IMG/VR virus record: IMGVR_UViG_3300025646_000185
Coordinates: 1 to 32,877 of that record
Direction: 5' to 3' (one strand)
Length of the DNA stretch: 32,877 bases
DNA from: a virus
A program made the translations under genes and the position numbers. The notes beneath the pieces were generated by a model. It was not told the DNA's origin. It did not search any database and worked only from the letters and a program-made list of their open reading frames with translations. Shown piece after piece: positions 8,170 through 14,080 of this stretch (positions within the stretch are counted from its first letter, which is position 1; each line of letters begins with the position of its first letter).

Positions 8170-8611
8170 TCATATGTATGACGTAGAACAGGGGTGGAAT
8201 TCACCCATAAACCAGATTGATTTGGAGAATAGACTAGTGTGTACTTTTTCTACTTTAAATGAAGTAGAGAATGTAGTGGGTTACATAAAGTCTACTTATG
8301 ATATAAAGTATAATAAAATGTTTATACTTCATGTTCAGAGTAATGACGAGTATGCCGTTACGTATAACGTAGAACAGGGTAATGTAAGCAATCTGCCTGA
8401 AAATACTATTTTAGTTCATAGAAAGAAAGATTCAAATACTTTATATACGATAAATGCTTTGAATGAGTTAATTAAGTCTTTAAATGGGGGGGTAGTTGAT
8501 ACTAGGTTTCCTATAGAATGGAAACACTATAGAAATACTATTTTACTTACCCAACATAATGAGTTAAAGCAGTTGAAAACAAAAATACATAAAATTATTG
8601 ATTTGAATTGA
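8150..8611 (+). CDS. Unknown protein overlapping the polymerase gene
   Basis: A 153-residue protein with no recognised family. It overlaps the last 20 bases of the polymerase gene in another frame. In-frame ATGs also occur at 8162 and 8174, so the true start is uncertain. The C-terminal half has a distinctive block, NTILVHRKKDSNTLYTINAL, followed by a helical basic tail. I recall similar blocks in proteins of marine T4-like phages but cannot give them a function. The overlap suggests coupled translation with the polymerase, which makes an accessory replication role possible but unproven. Confidence 0.65.
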   Translation: MILMENSHMYDVEQGWNSPINQIDLENRLVCTFSTLNEVENVVGYIKSTYDIKYNKMFILHVQSNDEYAVTYNVEQGNVSNLPENTILVHRKKDSNTLYTINALNELIKSLNGGVVDTRFPIEWKHYRNTILLTQHNELKQLKTKIHKIIDLN

Positions 8612-8620
8612 TTTTTTTTG

Positions 8621-8631
8621 TATATTTATAG
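8621..8631 (+). promoter_or_regulatory. Candidate late promoter TATATTTATAG
   Basis: The same T run plus TATATTTATAG plus CAAATAA arrangement as at 6300, placed 18 nt before the ATG at 8650. An ATTG lies 20 nt upstream, so a weak housekeeping-type reading is also possible. Confidence 0.45.
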
Positions 8632-8649
8632 CAAATAATAAATAAATAA

Positions 8650-8934
8650 ATGAAAGACTTTGACTTAAAAAAATACCTTAAAGAAGGTAAATTGTATGAG
8701 ATTGAGTCTTTAGATGATATTAAGTCTATAGAGGTTACTTACACTGAACGTGGGCGTTTTTATAAAATTGATGTTGAATATAAAGATGGTTCTAGTGATA
8801 ATTTTAAAGATATAAATGCTTTAGGTATTGATTTGCCTTATCGTTATAGTAATTCTAGTTTAGAAAAAATTGCTAAAGAAATGGAGCAAAAAGGTATTAT
8901 GTTTAATTATAATGATGCTTTTGATCCTTCTTAA
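8650..8934 (+). CDS. Putative internal head protein with capsid-targeting-like leader
   Basis: A 94-residue protein that begins MKDFDLKKYLKEGKL, matching the leader of the gene at 6350 in 10 of the first 12 residues; after the leader the two proteins differ. The (L/I)xE cleavage consensus of the T4 prohead protease is present as LKE at 10-12 and LYE at 15-17. The remainder (about 77 residues) is mixed alpha/beta, with IKSIEVTYTERGRFYKIDVE. The two genes share promoter box, leader repeat type and N-terminus, so they look like members of one regulated set. Packaging into the head is inferred from analogy with T4 IP proteins. Confidence 0.6.
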   Translation: MKDFDLKKYLKEGKLYEIESLDDIKSIEVTYTERGRFYKIDVEYKDGSSDNFKDINALGIDLPYRYSNSSLEKIAKEMEQKGIMFNYNDAFDPS

Positions 8935-8960
8935 GAAAAAAATTATAAAATGATTGTAAG

Positions 8961-8987
8961 AGGGTTTGGCTATGTCAAACCCTTTTT
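8961..8987 (+). terminator. Rho-independent terminator fused to a promoter
   Basis: An 8-bp stem AGGGTTTG / CAAACCCT (8961-8968 with 8976-8983), loop GCTATGT, and a T run ending at 8987. It terminates the 8650 gene. The loop is identical to that of the terminator at 20729. The TTTG at the top of the left arm doubles as the -33 element of the next promoter. Confidence 0.9.
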
Positions 8988-8996
8988 GTATATTTA
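8965..8996 (+). promoter_or_regulatory. Bacteroidota-type promoter inside the terminator
   Basis: TTTG at 8965-8968, exactly 20 nt, then TATATTTA at 8989-8996, followed by the AAAAAGGTT leader and the ATG at 9017. The -33 box lies in the hairpin's left arm and the spacer contains the loop, right arm and T run. Confidence 0.8.
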
Positions 8997-9016
8997 TGTT
9001 TTGAAATAAAAAGGTT

Positions 9017-9223
9017 ATGATAAAAATTAATTCAAAATTCCAACACTTTATCGGTAAAAAAATTGAATGTATTAGTCGAGGTAAACGATACGTTGGAACT
9101 TTACAATTTGCAGGTGTTAATGGTTTGCATGGACAATTCCAAGTAACTGTTAATAGGATGCCAATATGGCCTGTTAATCCAAACACAATTAAACTATATC
9201 AACATTGGTCACAAGAATTATAA
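9017..9223 (+). CDS. Small unknown early protein
   Basis: A 68-residue basic protein, first gene after the promoter at 8965 and preceded by the conserved AAAAAGGTT leader. The segment ISRGKRYVGTLQFAGVNGLHGQFQVTVNR reads as a small beta-barrel (SH3- or KOW-like) fold, but no family is recognised. It is followed after 4 bases by the gene at 9228, so it heads a four-gene operon. A nucleic-acid-binding role is possible from its charge and predicted fold, but this is only a guess. Confidence 0.6.
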   Translation: MIKINSKFQHFIGKKIECISRGKRYVGTLQFAGVNGLHGQFQVTVNRMPIWPVNPNTIKLYQHWSQEL

Positions 9224-9227
9224 AATT

Positions 9228-9572
9228 ATGAAATCAATTAATCCAGAACAAATTTGTTACATTGAGACATTTGTTAAATCAAAAACAAATTGGTATAAAA
9301 TTATACCAGAAAGAAAAACATGGTGGGGTAAGGTTAAACCTGAGTGTGTAGTAGGTATGAGTAGTCTTCTGAAAGATTACAATTCAATTGAAGAATTTTT
9401 AAAAGCGAATTCAAATTATAAAGTTGAAGATGGTGTAATTTATCATAAACCTCATATTGAAATGTATTTTAGTAATCAAGCTACAATTACTAAATATTTT
9501 GATTCAGTATATGAAATGAATGATTTTATCGGTGATGAATTAAGTGGAATCAATTTAAAAATTATAGGATAA
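9228..9572 (+). CDS. Unknown early protein
   Basis: A 114-residue soluble-looking protein without recognised motifs. The N-terminal part contains KTNWYKIIPERKTWWGKVKPE, rich in Trp and Lys. The stop TAA shares its last base with the ATG of the next gene at 9572, so translation is probably coupled. It is the second gene of the operon driven from 8965. Nothing in the sequence gives a function. Confidence 0.6.
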   Translation: MKSINPEQICYIETFVKSKTNWYKIIPERKTWWGKVKPECVVGMSSLLKDYNSIEEFLKANSNYKVEDGVIYHKPHIEMYFSNQATITKYFDSVYEMNDFIGDELSGINLKIIG

Positions 9573-9835
9573 TGAATAAAGGTATATTTAAAATGGTTTT
9601 TGCTATAATAACATTGATATTTATAGGTTCAATGTTATTCAAAGCTAGATTAATAATTGGTAACTTTTCAGATAATAAACCTGTTTATGAAATTAAAGTA
9701 CCAGATTATAATGGTGGGTATAATTCATACCTTACATCAGAATACTCAATTGAAAATGGATGTGTAAAATTCATAGATGAGTTTAAATTCGAACAAGAAG
9801 TATGTGATAAGTTTACAATCTCAAAATGGAAATAA
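9572..9835 (+). CDS. Small membrane-anchored protein
   Basis: An 87-residue protein with one N-terminal hydrophobic segment (about residues 7-29, IFKMVFAIITLIFIGSMLF within it) after a short charged start. The remaining 58 residues are polar and would face the periplasm if the segment is an uncleaved anchor. Two cysteines (about 69 and 79) could form a disulphide there. The ATG overlaps the preceding stop by one base. The next real start (ATG at 9837) follows immediately. An accessory membrane protein; function unknown. Confidence 0.6.
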   Translation: MNKGIFKMVFAIITLIFIGSMLFKARLIIGNFSDNKPVYEIKVPDYNGGYNSYLTSEYSIENGCVKFIDEFKFEQEVCDKFTISKWK

Positions 9836-9836
9836 A

Positions 9837-10157
9837 ATGAAATTTAACGATAACCCGTATTATTCACCCGAAAAGTGTAATTTAGAAATTTTTATAGATA
9901 TTGATACAGCAGGTTCTTATGAATTTGATATGTTTGCAATATGGAAAAAACTTGATGATAATACACTTTGGTGGGACACTGACAGTGGTTGTAGTTGTCC
10001 CGTACCATTTGATAATTCAGACAATGGTCATGATTTAAAACCAATTACTAAAGAAACTTGGTATTCATTTACAGAAGCATTAAAAAATCATTATAACATA
10101 TCACAGCAAGATATTTTAAGAATTCAAACTAAAGTAAAAAATTATTTGAATATATGA
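9837..10157 (+). CDS. Phage protein with DSGCSCPxPF motif, unknown function
   Basis: A 106-residue protein. The frame is open from 9777, but the ATG at 9837, one base after the preceding stop, is the sensible start because the earlier one lies inside the previous gene. It carries WWDTDSGCSCPVPFD, a motif I recall from a widespread family of small phage proteins of unknown function found even in actinobacterial phages. The clustered cysteines could bind metal, but the family's role is not known to me. The last codons contain the TTTG of the next promoter (10145), so coding and regulatory sequence overlap. Confidence 0.7.
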   Translation: MKFNDNPYYSPEKCNLEIFIDIDTAGSYEFDMFAIWKKLDDNTLWWDTDSGCSCPVPFDNSDNGHDLKPITKETWYSFTEALKNHYNISQQDILRIQTKVKNYLNI

Positions 10158-10176
10158 AATATTTTTCTTATCTTTA
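10145..10176 (+). promoter_or_regulatory. Bacteroidota-type early promoter
   Basis: TTTG at 10145-10148, 20 nt, TATCTTTA at 10169-10176. The -33 box lies inside the end of the upstream gene. It drives the gene at 10196 and is nearly identical to the cassette at 10437. Confidence 0.8.
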
Positions 10177-10195
10177 AATATAAAATAAAAAGGTT

Positions 10196-10399
10196 ATGAA
10201 ACATAAAAAAGAATTTGCGGTGTTTGAAACAAAAACATCAACTTGGAACAATGGGGCAAGAAATCTTGTTGGTGAATTAATTAAAGATGGTTTTGAAACT
10301 ATTGAAGATGCTGAAGATTTTTTGATTGATAGATTAGACAAAATTTCTGACAAGAGTGTTAGATGTTTCATATTACCTATTTATCAAAGTAAAAATTGA
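10196..10399 (+). CDS. Small unknown early protein
   Basis: A 67-residue protein transcribed alone between two promoter cassettes (10145 and 10437), preceded by the AAAAAGGTT leader. The sequence AVFETKTSTWNNGARNLVGE followed by an acidic helix GFETIEDAEDFLIDRLDK suggests a small alpha/beta fold. No family is recognised. As a single-gene early unit it is typical of small phage host-takeover proteins, but no function can be assigned. Confidence 0.6.
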   Translation: MKHKKEFAVFETKTSTWNNGARNLVGELIKDGFETIEDAEDFLIDRLDKISDKSVRCFILPIYQSKN

Positions 10400-10436
10400 A
10401 TATAACATCTATTAAGTCTATGTTTCACAAAAAAAA

Positions 10437-10468
10437 TTTGGATATATGAAATATTTTTCTTATCTTTA
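10437..10468 (+). promoter_or_regulatory. Bacteroidota-type early promoter
   Basis: TTTG at 10437-10440, 20 nt, TATCTTTA at 10461-10468, then the AAAAAGGTT leader and the ATG at 10488. The upstream 35 bp (about 10402-10436, with ATAACATCTATTAAGT and GTTTCACA) recurs before the promoter at 11211. Confidence 0.85.
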
Positions 10469-10487
10469 AATATAAAATAAAAAGGTT

Positions 10488-11135
10488 ATGAAATTAGTAT
10501 TAGAAAAAGGACAAAGATTATTCTTCACATCAGATACTCATTACGGACATCGCAACATCTGTAGTGCTACCACTCAATGGGTGCCTGCCGATCGAAATAC
10601 TCGTCAATTCAATTCATTGGAGGAAATGAATGATACATTGGTAAACAACATCAATGAAACGGTTGGTGAGAATGATATCCTAATCCATTTAGGTGATTGG
10701 TCATTTGGTGGTTTTTTCAACATTCAAAGATTCAGAAATAGAATTAATTGTAAGAATATCCATATAGTATTAGGTAATCACGACCACCACATTGCTAAAA
10801 ACAAATGGGGTGTTGCTGAATTGTTTAAATCAGTTCATCACTATTTGGTATTGAATGTAAGACGACCAAGCGGTAATGGTAGAGTTGATAAATTCAATTT
10901 TGTATGTATGCACTTCCCAATCGCAAGTTGGATTGATATGAATGCTGGCTTTATTCATTTACATGGGCACGTTCATTTACCATCATATGACAGGTTAGCT
11001 GAAGGCAAGGCGATGGATGTAGGTGTTGATGGTAACGGATTGTATCCTATCAGTATGGATAAAGTGTTACAAATTATGAGTAAACAACCAATTAAGAAGT
11101 TGAGTTTACCTTCAGACCATCATGAAATCGATTAA
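10488..11135 (+). CDS. Calcineurin-like metallophosphoesterase
   Basis: A 215-residue protein with the full set of metallophosphoesterase motifs: SDTHYGHRN (15-23) for DxH, HLGDW at about 67-71 for GD, LGNHDHH at about 95-101 for GNHD, a single His in CMHFP, and HGHVH at about 158-162. The family uses two metal ions to hydrolyse phosphomonoesters or phosphodiesters, often of nucleic acids or nucleotides. It starts after a strong early promoter and is followed by a separate promoter and a Pnk-like kinase gene. A role in RNA end repair or 2',3'-cyclic phosphate removal is plausible but inferred from neighbours. The enzyme class is secure; the substrate is unknown. Confidence 0.85.
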   Translation: MKLVLEKGQRLFFTSDTHYGHRNICSATTQWVPADRNTRQFNSLEEMNDTLVNNINETVGENDILIHLGDWSFGGFFNIQRFRNRINCKNIHIVLGNHDHHIAKNKWGVAELFKSVHHYLVLNVRRPSGNGRVDKFNFVCMHFPIASWIDMNAGFIHLHGHVHLPSYDRLAEGKAMDVGVDGNGLYPISMDKVLQIMSKQPIKKLSLPSDHHEID

Positions 11136-11196
11136 CAAATAAATCTTATAGATTGCTTATAACATCTATTAAGTACATGTTTCACAAATAATAATG

Positions 11197-11225
11197 TTTC
11201 ACAAAAAAAATTTGGATATGTGAAA
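11197..11225 (+). promoter_or_regulatory. Possible operator: inverted repeat TTTCACA/TGTGAAA
   Basis: TTTCACA (11197-11203) and TGTGAAA (11219-11225) form a 7-bp inverted repeat that brackets the TTTG at 11211. Another TTTCACA lies at 11180-11186. The copy at 10423 is imperfect. A repressor could bind here, but in AT-rich DNA chance is a real alternative. Confidence 0.3.
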
Positions 11226-11242
11226 TATTTTTCTTATCTTTA
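11211..11242 (+). promoter_or_regulatory. Bacteroidota-type early promoter
   Basis: TTTG at 11211-11214, 20 nt, TATCTTTA at 11235-11242, then AAAAAGGTT and the ATG at 11262. It drives the kinase operon 11262-12315. Confidence 0.85.
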
Positions 11243-11261
11243 ATGTATAATTAAAAAGGTT

Positions 11262-11663
11262 ATGAAAAAATTATTCTTACTTCGCGGATTGCCAGGTAGC
11301 GGTAAATCAACATTGGCGAAATCATTATCAATAGAAACGACCTGTCATGTTGAAGCTGATATGTTCTTCATTAATGATAAAGGTGAATACAACTTTGATG
11401 CTTCTAAATTAAAGGAAGCACATGAGTGGTGTAGAAAAGAGGCTGAAGAATATATGAAACCTTATGGCTTTAATACAGTTATTGTTTCAAATACATTTAC
11501 CCAAGAATGGGAAATGAAACCTTACTATGAATTGGCTGAAAAGTATGGTTATGTAGTATTCTCATTAGTAGTTGAGAACCGTCACGGTGGAGTCAACGAA
11601 CACGGAGTACCTGATGAGACTTTGGATAAAATGGAAAAGAGATTTGAATTAAAACTTAGATAA
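11262..11663 (+). CDS. P-loop polynucleotide-kinase-like protein
   Basis: A 133-residue kinase-type protein. The Walker A motif is GLPGSGKST at residues 9-17, directly after a beta strand at the N-terminus. It continues with HVEADMFF (a DxD-like substrate position), a helix, VIVSNTF, and an end HGVPDETLDKMEKRFE that matches the kinase-domain end of T4 Pnk and related AAA_33 kinases. T4 Pnk (301 residues) has a C-terminal HAD phosphatase; here that half is missing, and a separate HAD phosphatase lies at 17232. It probably phosphorylates 5'-OH ends of RNA or DNA. Substrate and pathway are inferred from the Rnl1-type ligase at 14081. Confidence 0.75.
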   Translation: MKKLFLLRGLPGSGKSTLAKSLSIETTCHVEADMFFINDKGEYNFDASKLKEAHEWCRKEAEEYMKPYGFNTVIVSNTFTQEWEMKPYYELAEKYGYVVFSLVVENRHGGVNEHGVPDETLDKMEKRFELKLR

Positions 11664-11665
11664 GG

Positions 11666-11893
11666 ATGAGACGAGAACTATGTTTTAAACAGGGTATTAT
11701 AAGCGGTGATATGGTAAGAGATGTGCTATCAGTTTGGCCTCATCTTAAAAACTCATTTGAACAGAGAAAATCATATGATGAATATTACTACTCAGATAAA
11801 GTAGTTGTTGATATTTCAATAGATGACTTACAAAAATTAAGTGAACTTTATATCAACATTAATATTAACTTTCAAGAAATACGTTTGGATTAG
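11666..11893 (+). CDS. Small unknown protein in kinase operon
   Basis: A 75-residue protein starting two bases after the kinase stop. It has no recognised family. The sequence includes MVRDVLSVWPHLKNSFEQRKSYDEYYYSD (in part), rich in aromatic and charged residues, then a short beta/alpha end. It is followed after two bases by 11896. Because it is sandwiched between the kinase and another small gene it may belong to the same function, but nothing in the sequence shows this. Confidence 0.6.
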   Translation: MRRELCFKQGIISGDMVRDVLSVWPHLKNSFEQRKSYDEYYYSDKVVVDISIDDLQKLSELYINININFQEIRLD

Positions 11894-11895
11894 TT

Positions 11896-12315
11896 ATGAA
11901 ACAAATTAAAGATGCACTTCAATATGCTTTAAAGTTATTAAAACACGAAGCAGAGCAAGGTAGATACCCAGAATTAGCATTTCAAGAAAATGGTGGTAAA
12001 GGTTTTCTACCAATTTCCAAGGCTATTGATTTAATTGAAATTGATAACCAACCTATTAACTTCAACCTTAACTGGAAAGTAAAAGTAAAAGTAACCGAAT
12101 CAGGTTACAAACAATGGTTAGACCATGAAAACCAATTCTGTGAATTCTCACCATCAATTGAAAAACAGGAACTAAAACATCTTAAAGAAAAGGAAGATAA
12201 GGATGGATATGTTACTTTTCAATTATGGGAATTGATGGAAATCTTTGGACATCATATGAGAGTGGGTTTTTCAAATCCAATTGACACAAATATTATTCTT
12301 TTACCAGAAAATTAA
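11896..12315 (+). CDS. Unknown early protein
   Basis: A 139-residue protein, third gene of the operon from the promoter at 11211. The N-terminus is a helix (KDALQYALKLLKHEAEQGRY). The C-terminal half (NWKVKVKVTESGYKQWL, then GYVTFQLWELMEIFGHHM) reads as an alternating beta/alpha fold. No family is recognised. The last bases of the gene, around TTAACAGAATAA, belong to a stretch that recurs with the following promoter at about 14018-14040. The gene's end therefore seems to be part of a repeated cassette boundary. Confidence 0.6.
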   Translation: MKQIKDALQYALKLLKHEAEQGRYPELAFQENGGKGFLPISKAIDLIEIDNQPINFNLNWKVKVKVTESGYKQWLDHENQFCEFSPSIEKQELKHLKEKEDKDGYVTFQLWELMEIFGHHMRVGFSNPIDTNIILLPEN

Positions 12316-12324
12316 CAGAATAAA

Positions 12325-12356
12325 TTTGGATATCTCAATTATTTTTCTTATCTTTA
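12325..12356 (+). promoter_or_regulatory. Bacteroidota-type early promoter
   Basis: TTTG at 12325-12328, 20 nt, TATCTTTA at 12349-12356, then AAAAAGGTT and the ATG at 12376. About 50 bp including the upstream ATTAACAGAATAAA are closely repeated at 14018-14080. Confidence 0.8.
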
Positions 12357-12375
12357 AGTATAAATTAAAAAGGTT

Positions 12376-13065
12376 ATGAAAAACATACACATATTACCAA
12401 CAGATAAACCAAGTAGGTTAGTTCGATTTTTTAGTAATAAATATCATTTATGTAAAGAGGTATTACCAATACAAGATGAAGAACGATACCAACACATTTA
12501 CATTACTTCTTATGAAGAAGTTAAAGATAGGAATTGTTGGGTAATAAATGGTGTAGAAATTTTTAAACCATCAGATTTACCTGAATATTCATTGGAATAC
12601 TCAAATAGGTATTGGGAAAAAATCATCCTAACAACAGACCAAGACTTAATCAAAGATGGTGTACAAGCTATTAATGATGAGTTTTTAGAATGGTTTGTTA
12701 AGAATCCTAGTTGTGAATTTATTGAAATATATTATCAAACCACAGGGCTTAAGGATGGTATTTGGCAATATGATTACAAAATCATCATTCCAAAAGAAGA
12801 ACCTAAACAAAATTCTTGTGATATAATTTTTGAAATAGCAGCTTTACTTGATAATGAACAAGAAACACTTTTACAAATAGCTAATAGAAAGTTAATGTCT
12901 AATGATTGGTTAAATGGTGCTGAATTTGGTGCCAAATGGCAAGCTGAAAAGATGTATAGTGAGGAAGCAATGTATAAATTAATGGATGATTATCAAGATT
13001 ATTTATTTAAAACAAACGTGCCTGTTAAAACTTTTAAAGAATGGTTTGAACAATTTAAAAAATAA
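12376..13065 (+). CDS. Conserved Bacteroidota-phage hypothetical protein (MKNIHILPTDKPSR type)
   Basis: A 229-residue protein with the opening MKNIHILPTDKPSRL, the block QHIYITSYEEVKDRNCWVIN, and KKIILTTDQDLIKDGVQAI-type motifs (here EKIILTTDQDLIKDGVQAIN). I recall this set from many hypothetical proteins of phages and mobile elements in Bacteroidota; their function is unknown. The C-terminal part, with WLNGAEFGAKWQAEKMYSEE and a final FKEWFEQFKK, is a helical segment that often ends these proteins. Recognition is from memory of the family and supports the host assignment. It is followed after three bases by 13069. Confidence 0.65.
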   Translation: MKNIHILPTDKPSRLVRFFSNKYHLCKEVLPIQDEERYQHIYITSYEEVKDRNCWVINGVEIFKPSDLPEYSLEYSNRYWEKIILTTDQDLIKDGVQAINDEFLEWFVKNPSCEFIEIYYQTTGLKDGIWQYDYKIIIPKEEPKQNSCDIIFEIAALLDNEQETLLQIANRKLMSNDWLNGAEFGAKWQAEKMYSEEAMYKLMDDYQDYLFKTNVPVKTFKEWFEQFKK

Positions 13066-13068
13066 GTT

Positions 13069-13671
13069 ATGATTGACAACATAAATTTAATAAAATCATT
13101 ACTCAATTTTGAGAATGAAGGTGATTTCTATATGCTTTATGTATTTAAGCGTAAGAAAGACCAAACTACCGATAAAAGTAACCACCAATCAGTAAGAACT
13201 ATTAAAACATACACAATTGGTTCAATTGAGTATCTTGAAAAAAGATATGATGAAATCAAACAACTTTGTGAAATGTTTGAGGCAAGAGCTTACATTCATA
13301 TTCAAAAACAAAACCATAAAGATGTGGCAATGAATATGATTAAGGCAATTGTAGACAGAGTAGAGAGTGGTCAAATCAATCAACAACACGTTTTTGATTC
13401 AGTTGTAGGTCAATTGAAAACTTATGAAAAGAGTTGGATCGTCGATATTGACACTAAGGATATTATAGAGATTGGTAAAATTACATATGTAATTGATCGC
13501 TTATGTAGACCTTTAGGTAGTAAAATTATCATAACTATTCCAACTAAAAGCGGAGTACATTTAATTACTGAAAGATTTGATGTGATGGAGTTTAAGAAAC
13601 ACTACCCTGATATCGATATCCAAAAGAAGAACCCAACTTTACTTTATTTACCAACAAGTTTAGAGTTATGA
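13069..13671 (+). CDS. Unknown protein with possible primase-like (AEP) motifs
   Basis: A 200-residue protein. Three spaced blocks resemble the catalytic signature of archaeo-eukaryotic primases: VDIDTK at 125-130 (DxD), PTKSGVHLI at 158-166 (the sGxxxH block, with His164), and ERFDVMEF at 168-175. The N-terminus is alpha/beta with VFKRKKDQTTDKSN. Order and spacing fit only loosely, and the protein is short for a primase, so it may be a degenerate relative or something else. It ends PTLLYLPTSLEL. The DNA encoding this end is duplicated 216 bp downstream (13851-13878). The stop overlaps the ATG of 13668. Confidence 0.55.
   Translation: MIDNINLIKSLLNFENEGDFYMLYVFKRKKDQTTDKSNHQSVRTIKTYTIGSIEYLEKRYDEIKQLCEMFEARAYIHIQKQNHKDVAMNMIKAIVDRVESGQINQQHVFDSVVGQLKTYEKSWIVDIDTKDIIEIGKITYVIDRLCRPLGSKIIITIPTKSGVHLITERFDVMEFKKHYPDIDIQKKNPTLLYLPTSLEL
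13635..13662 (+). repeat. Direct repeat, copy 1 (28 bp)
   Basis: The 28 bases encoding the end of the 13069 product (beginning AACTTTACTTTATTTACC) are repeated exactly at 13851-13878. The copies flank the small membrane gene at 13668, so that gene sits within a direct-repeat duplication and could be lost by recombination. Confidence 0.9.
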
Positions 13672-13835
13672 AAACAAATTTTCAAAGATTGATGACAGGT
13701 ATTAGTATATCATCATTTGTAGCCTCTATAATTATAGGAATAGACACTATAGTAGGTCATGGAAATAGTTGGTTTGGATTGATTTTACTAATAATAGGTA
13801 TTATAACCTCTCAGTTTTCTGATGACATTGTATAA
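13668..13835 (+). CDS. Small two-helix membrane protein
   Basis: A 55-residue protein; its ATG overlaps the preceding TGA (ATGA). There are two hydrophobic segments, about residues 12-30 (ISISSFVASIIIGIDTIV within it) and 36-47 (WFGLILLIIGII), with a charged end SDDIV. It resembles the 49-residue protein at 13881 in size, two-helix layout and the SWFG/GWFW turn, so the two may be diverged duplicates. Too short to assign a function; small membrane proteins of this kind in phages can be holin-like or affect host membrane processes. Confidence 0.55.
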   Translation: MKTNFQRLMTGISISSFVASIIIGIDTIVGHGNSWFGLILLIIGIITSQFSDDIV

Positions 13836-13839
13836 AAAA

Positions 13840-13884
13840 ATGAACTTAGAAACTTTACTTTATTTACCAACAAGTTTATTATGA
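13840..13884 (+). pseudogene. Chimeric 14-codon remnant ORF
   Basis: MNLETLLYLPTSLL followed by TGA. The first 15 bases equal the start of the RNA ligase gene (14081-14095), and the following 28 bases (overlapping by four) equal the end of the 13069 gene. It looks like a scar where the ligase start was joined to that gene's tail during a duplication, not a functional gene. Its stop overlaps the ATG at 13881, so it might still couple translation to the next gene. Confidence 0.6.
13851..13878 (+). repeat. Direct repeat, copy 2 (28 bp)
   Basis: Exact second copy of 13635-13662, lying inside the chimeric remnant between the two small membrane-protein genes. Confidence 0.9.
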
Positions 13885-14030
13885 TAGATAAAATTTTAAA
13901 CGGATTAGCCATGTCACTATTTTTTTCAACAGTTATATTATTTATAGGTTGGATATTTTCTAATATAAGTGGTTGGTTTTGGTTTATAGCACTTATATTA
14001 TTCGTATTTGTAAATGAATTAACAGAATAA
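13881..14030 (+). CDS. Small two-helix membrane protein
   Basis: A 49-residue protein with two hydrophobic helices (about residues 8-27 and 31-44) joined by SNISG and ending in NELTE. It starts at the ATG overlapping the remnant's stop (ATGA) and ends just before the promoter at 14032. The end TTAACAGAATAA is part of the sequence shared with 12311-12324. It is probably a diverged paralogue of the 13668 product. Function unknown. Confidence 0.55.
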   Translation: MIDKILNGLAMSLFFSTVILFIGWIFSNISGWFWFIALILFVFVNELTE

Positions 14031-14031
14031 A

Positions 14032-14063
14032 TTTGGATATGTGAATTATTTTTCTTACATTTA
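14032..14063 (+). promoter_or_regulatory. Bacteroidota-type early promoter
   Basis: TTTG at 14032-14035, 20 nt, TACATTTA at 14056-14063, then the leader ending AAAAGGTT and the ATG at 14081 of the RNA ligase gene. Confidence 0.8.
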
Positions 14064-14080
14064 CATATAATTAAAAGGTT

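Noticed and set aside
10400-10487. tRNA or small RNA genes in the intergenic spaces
   Set aside because: The gaps are short and A/T-rich, are explained by promoter cassettes and hairpins, and show no cloverleaf arms or T-loop sequence.
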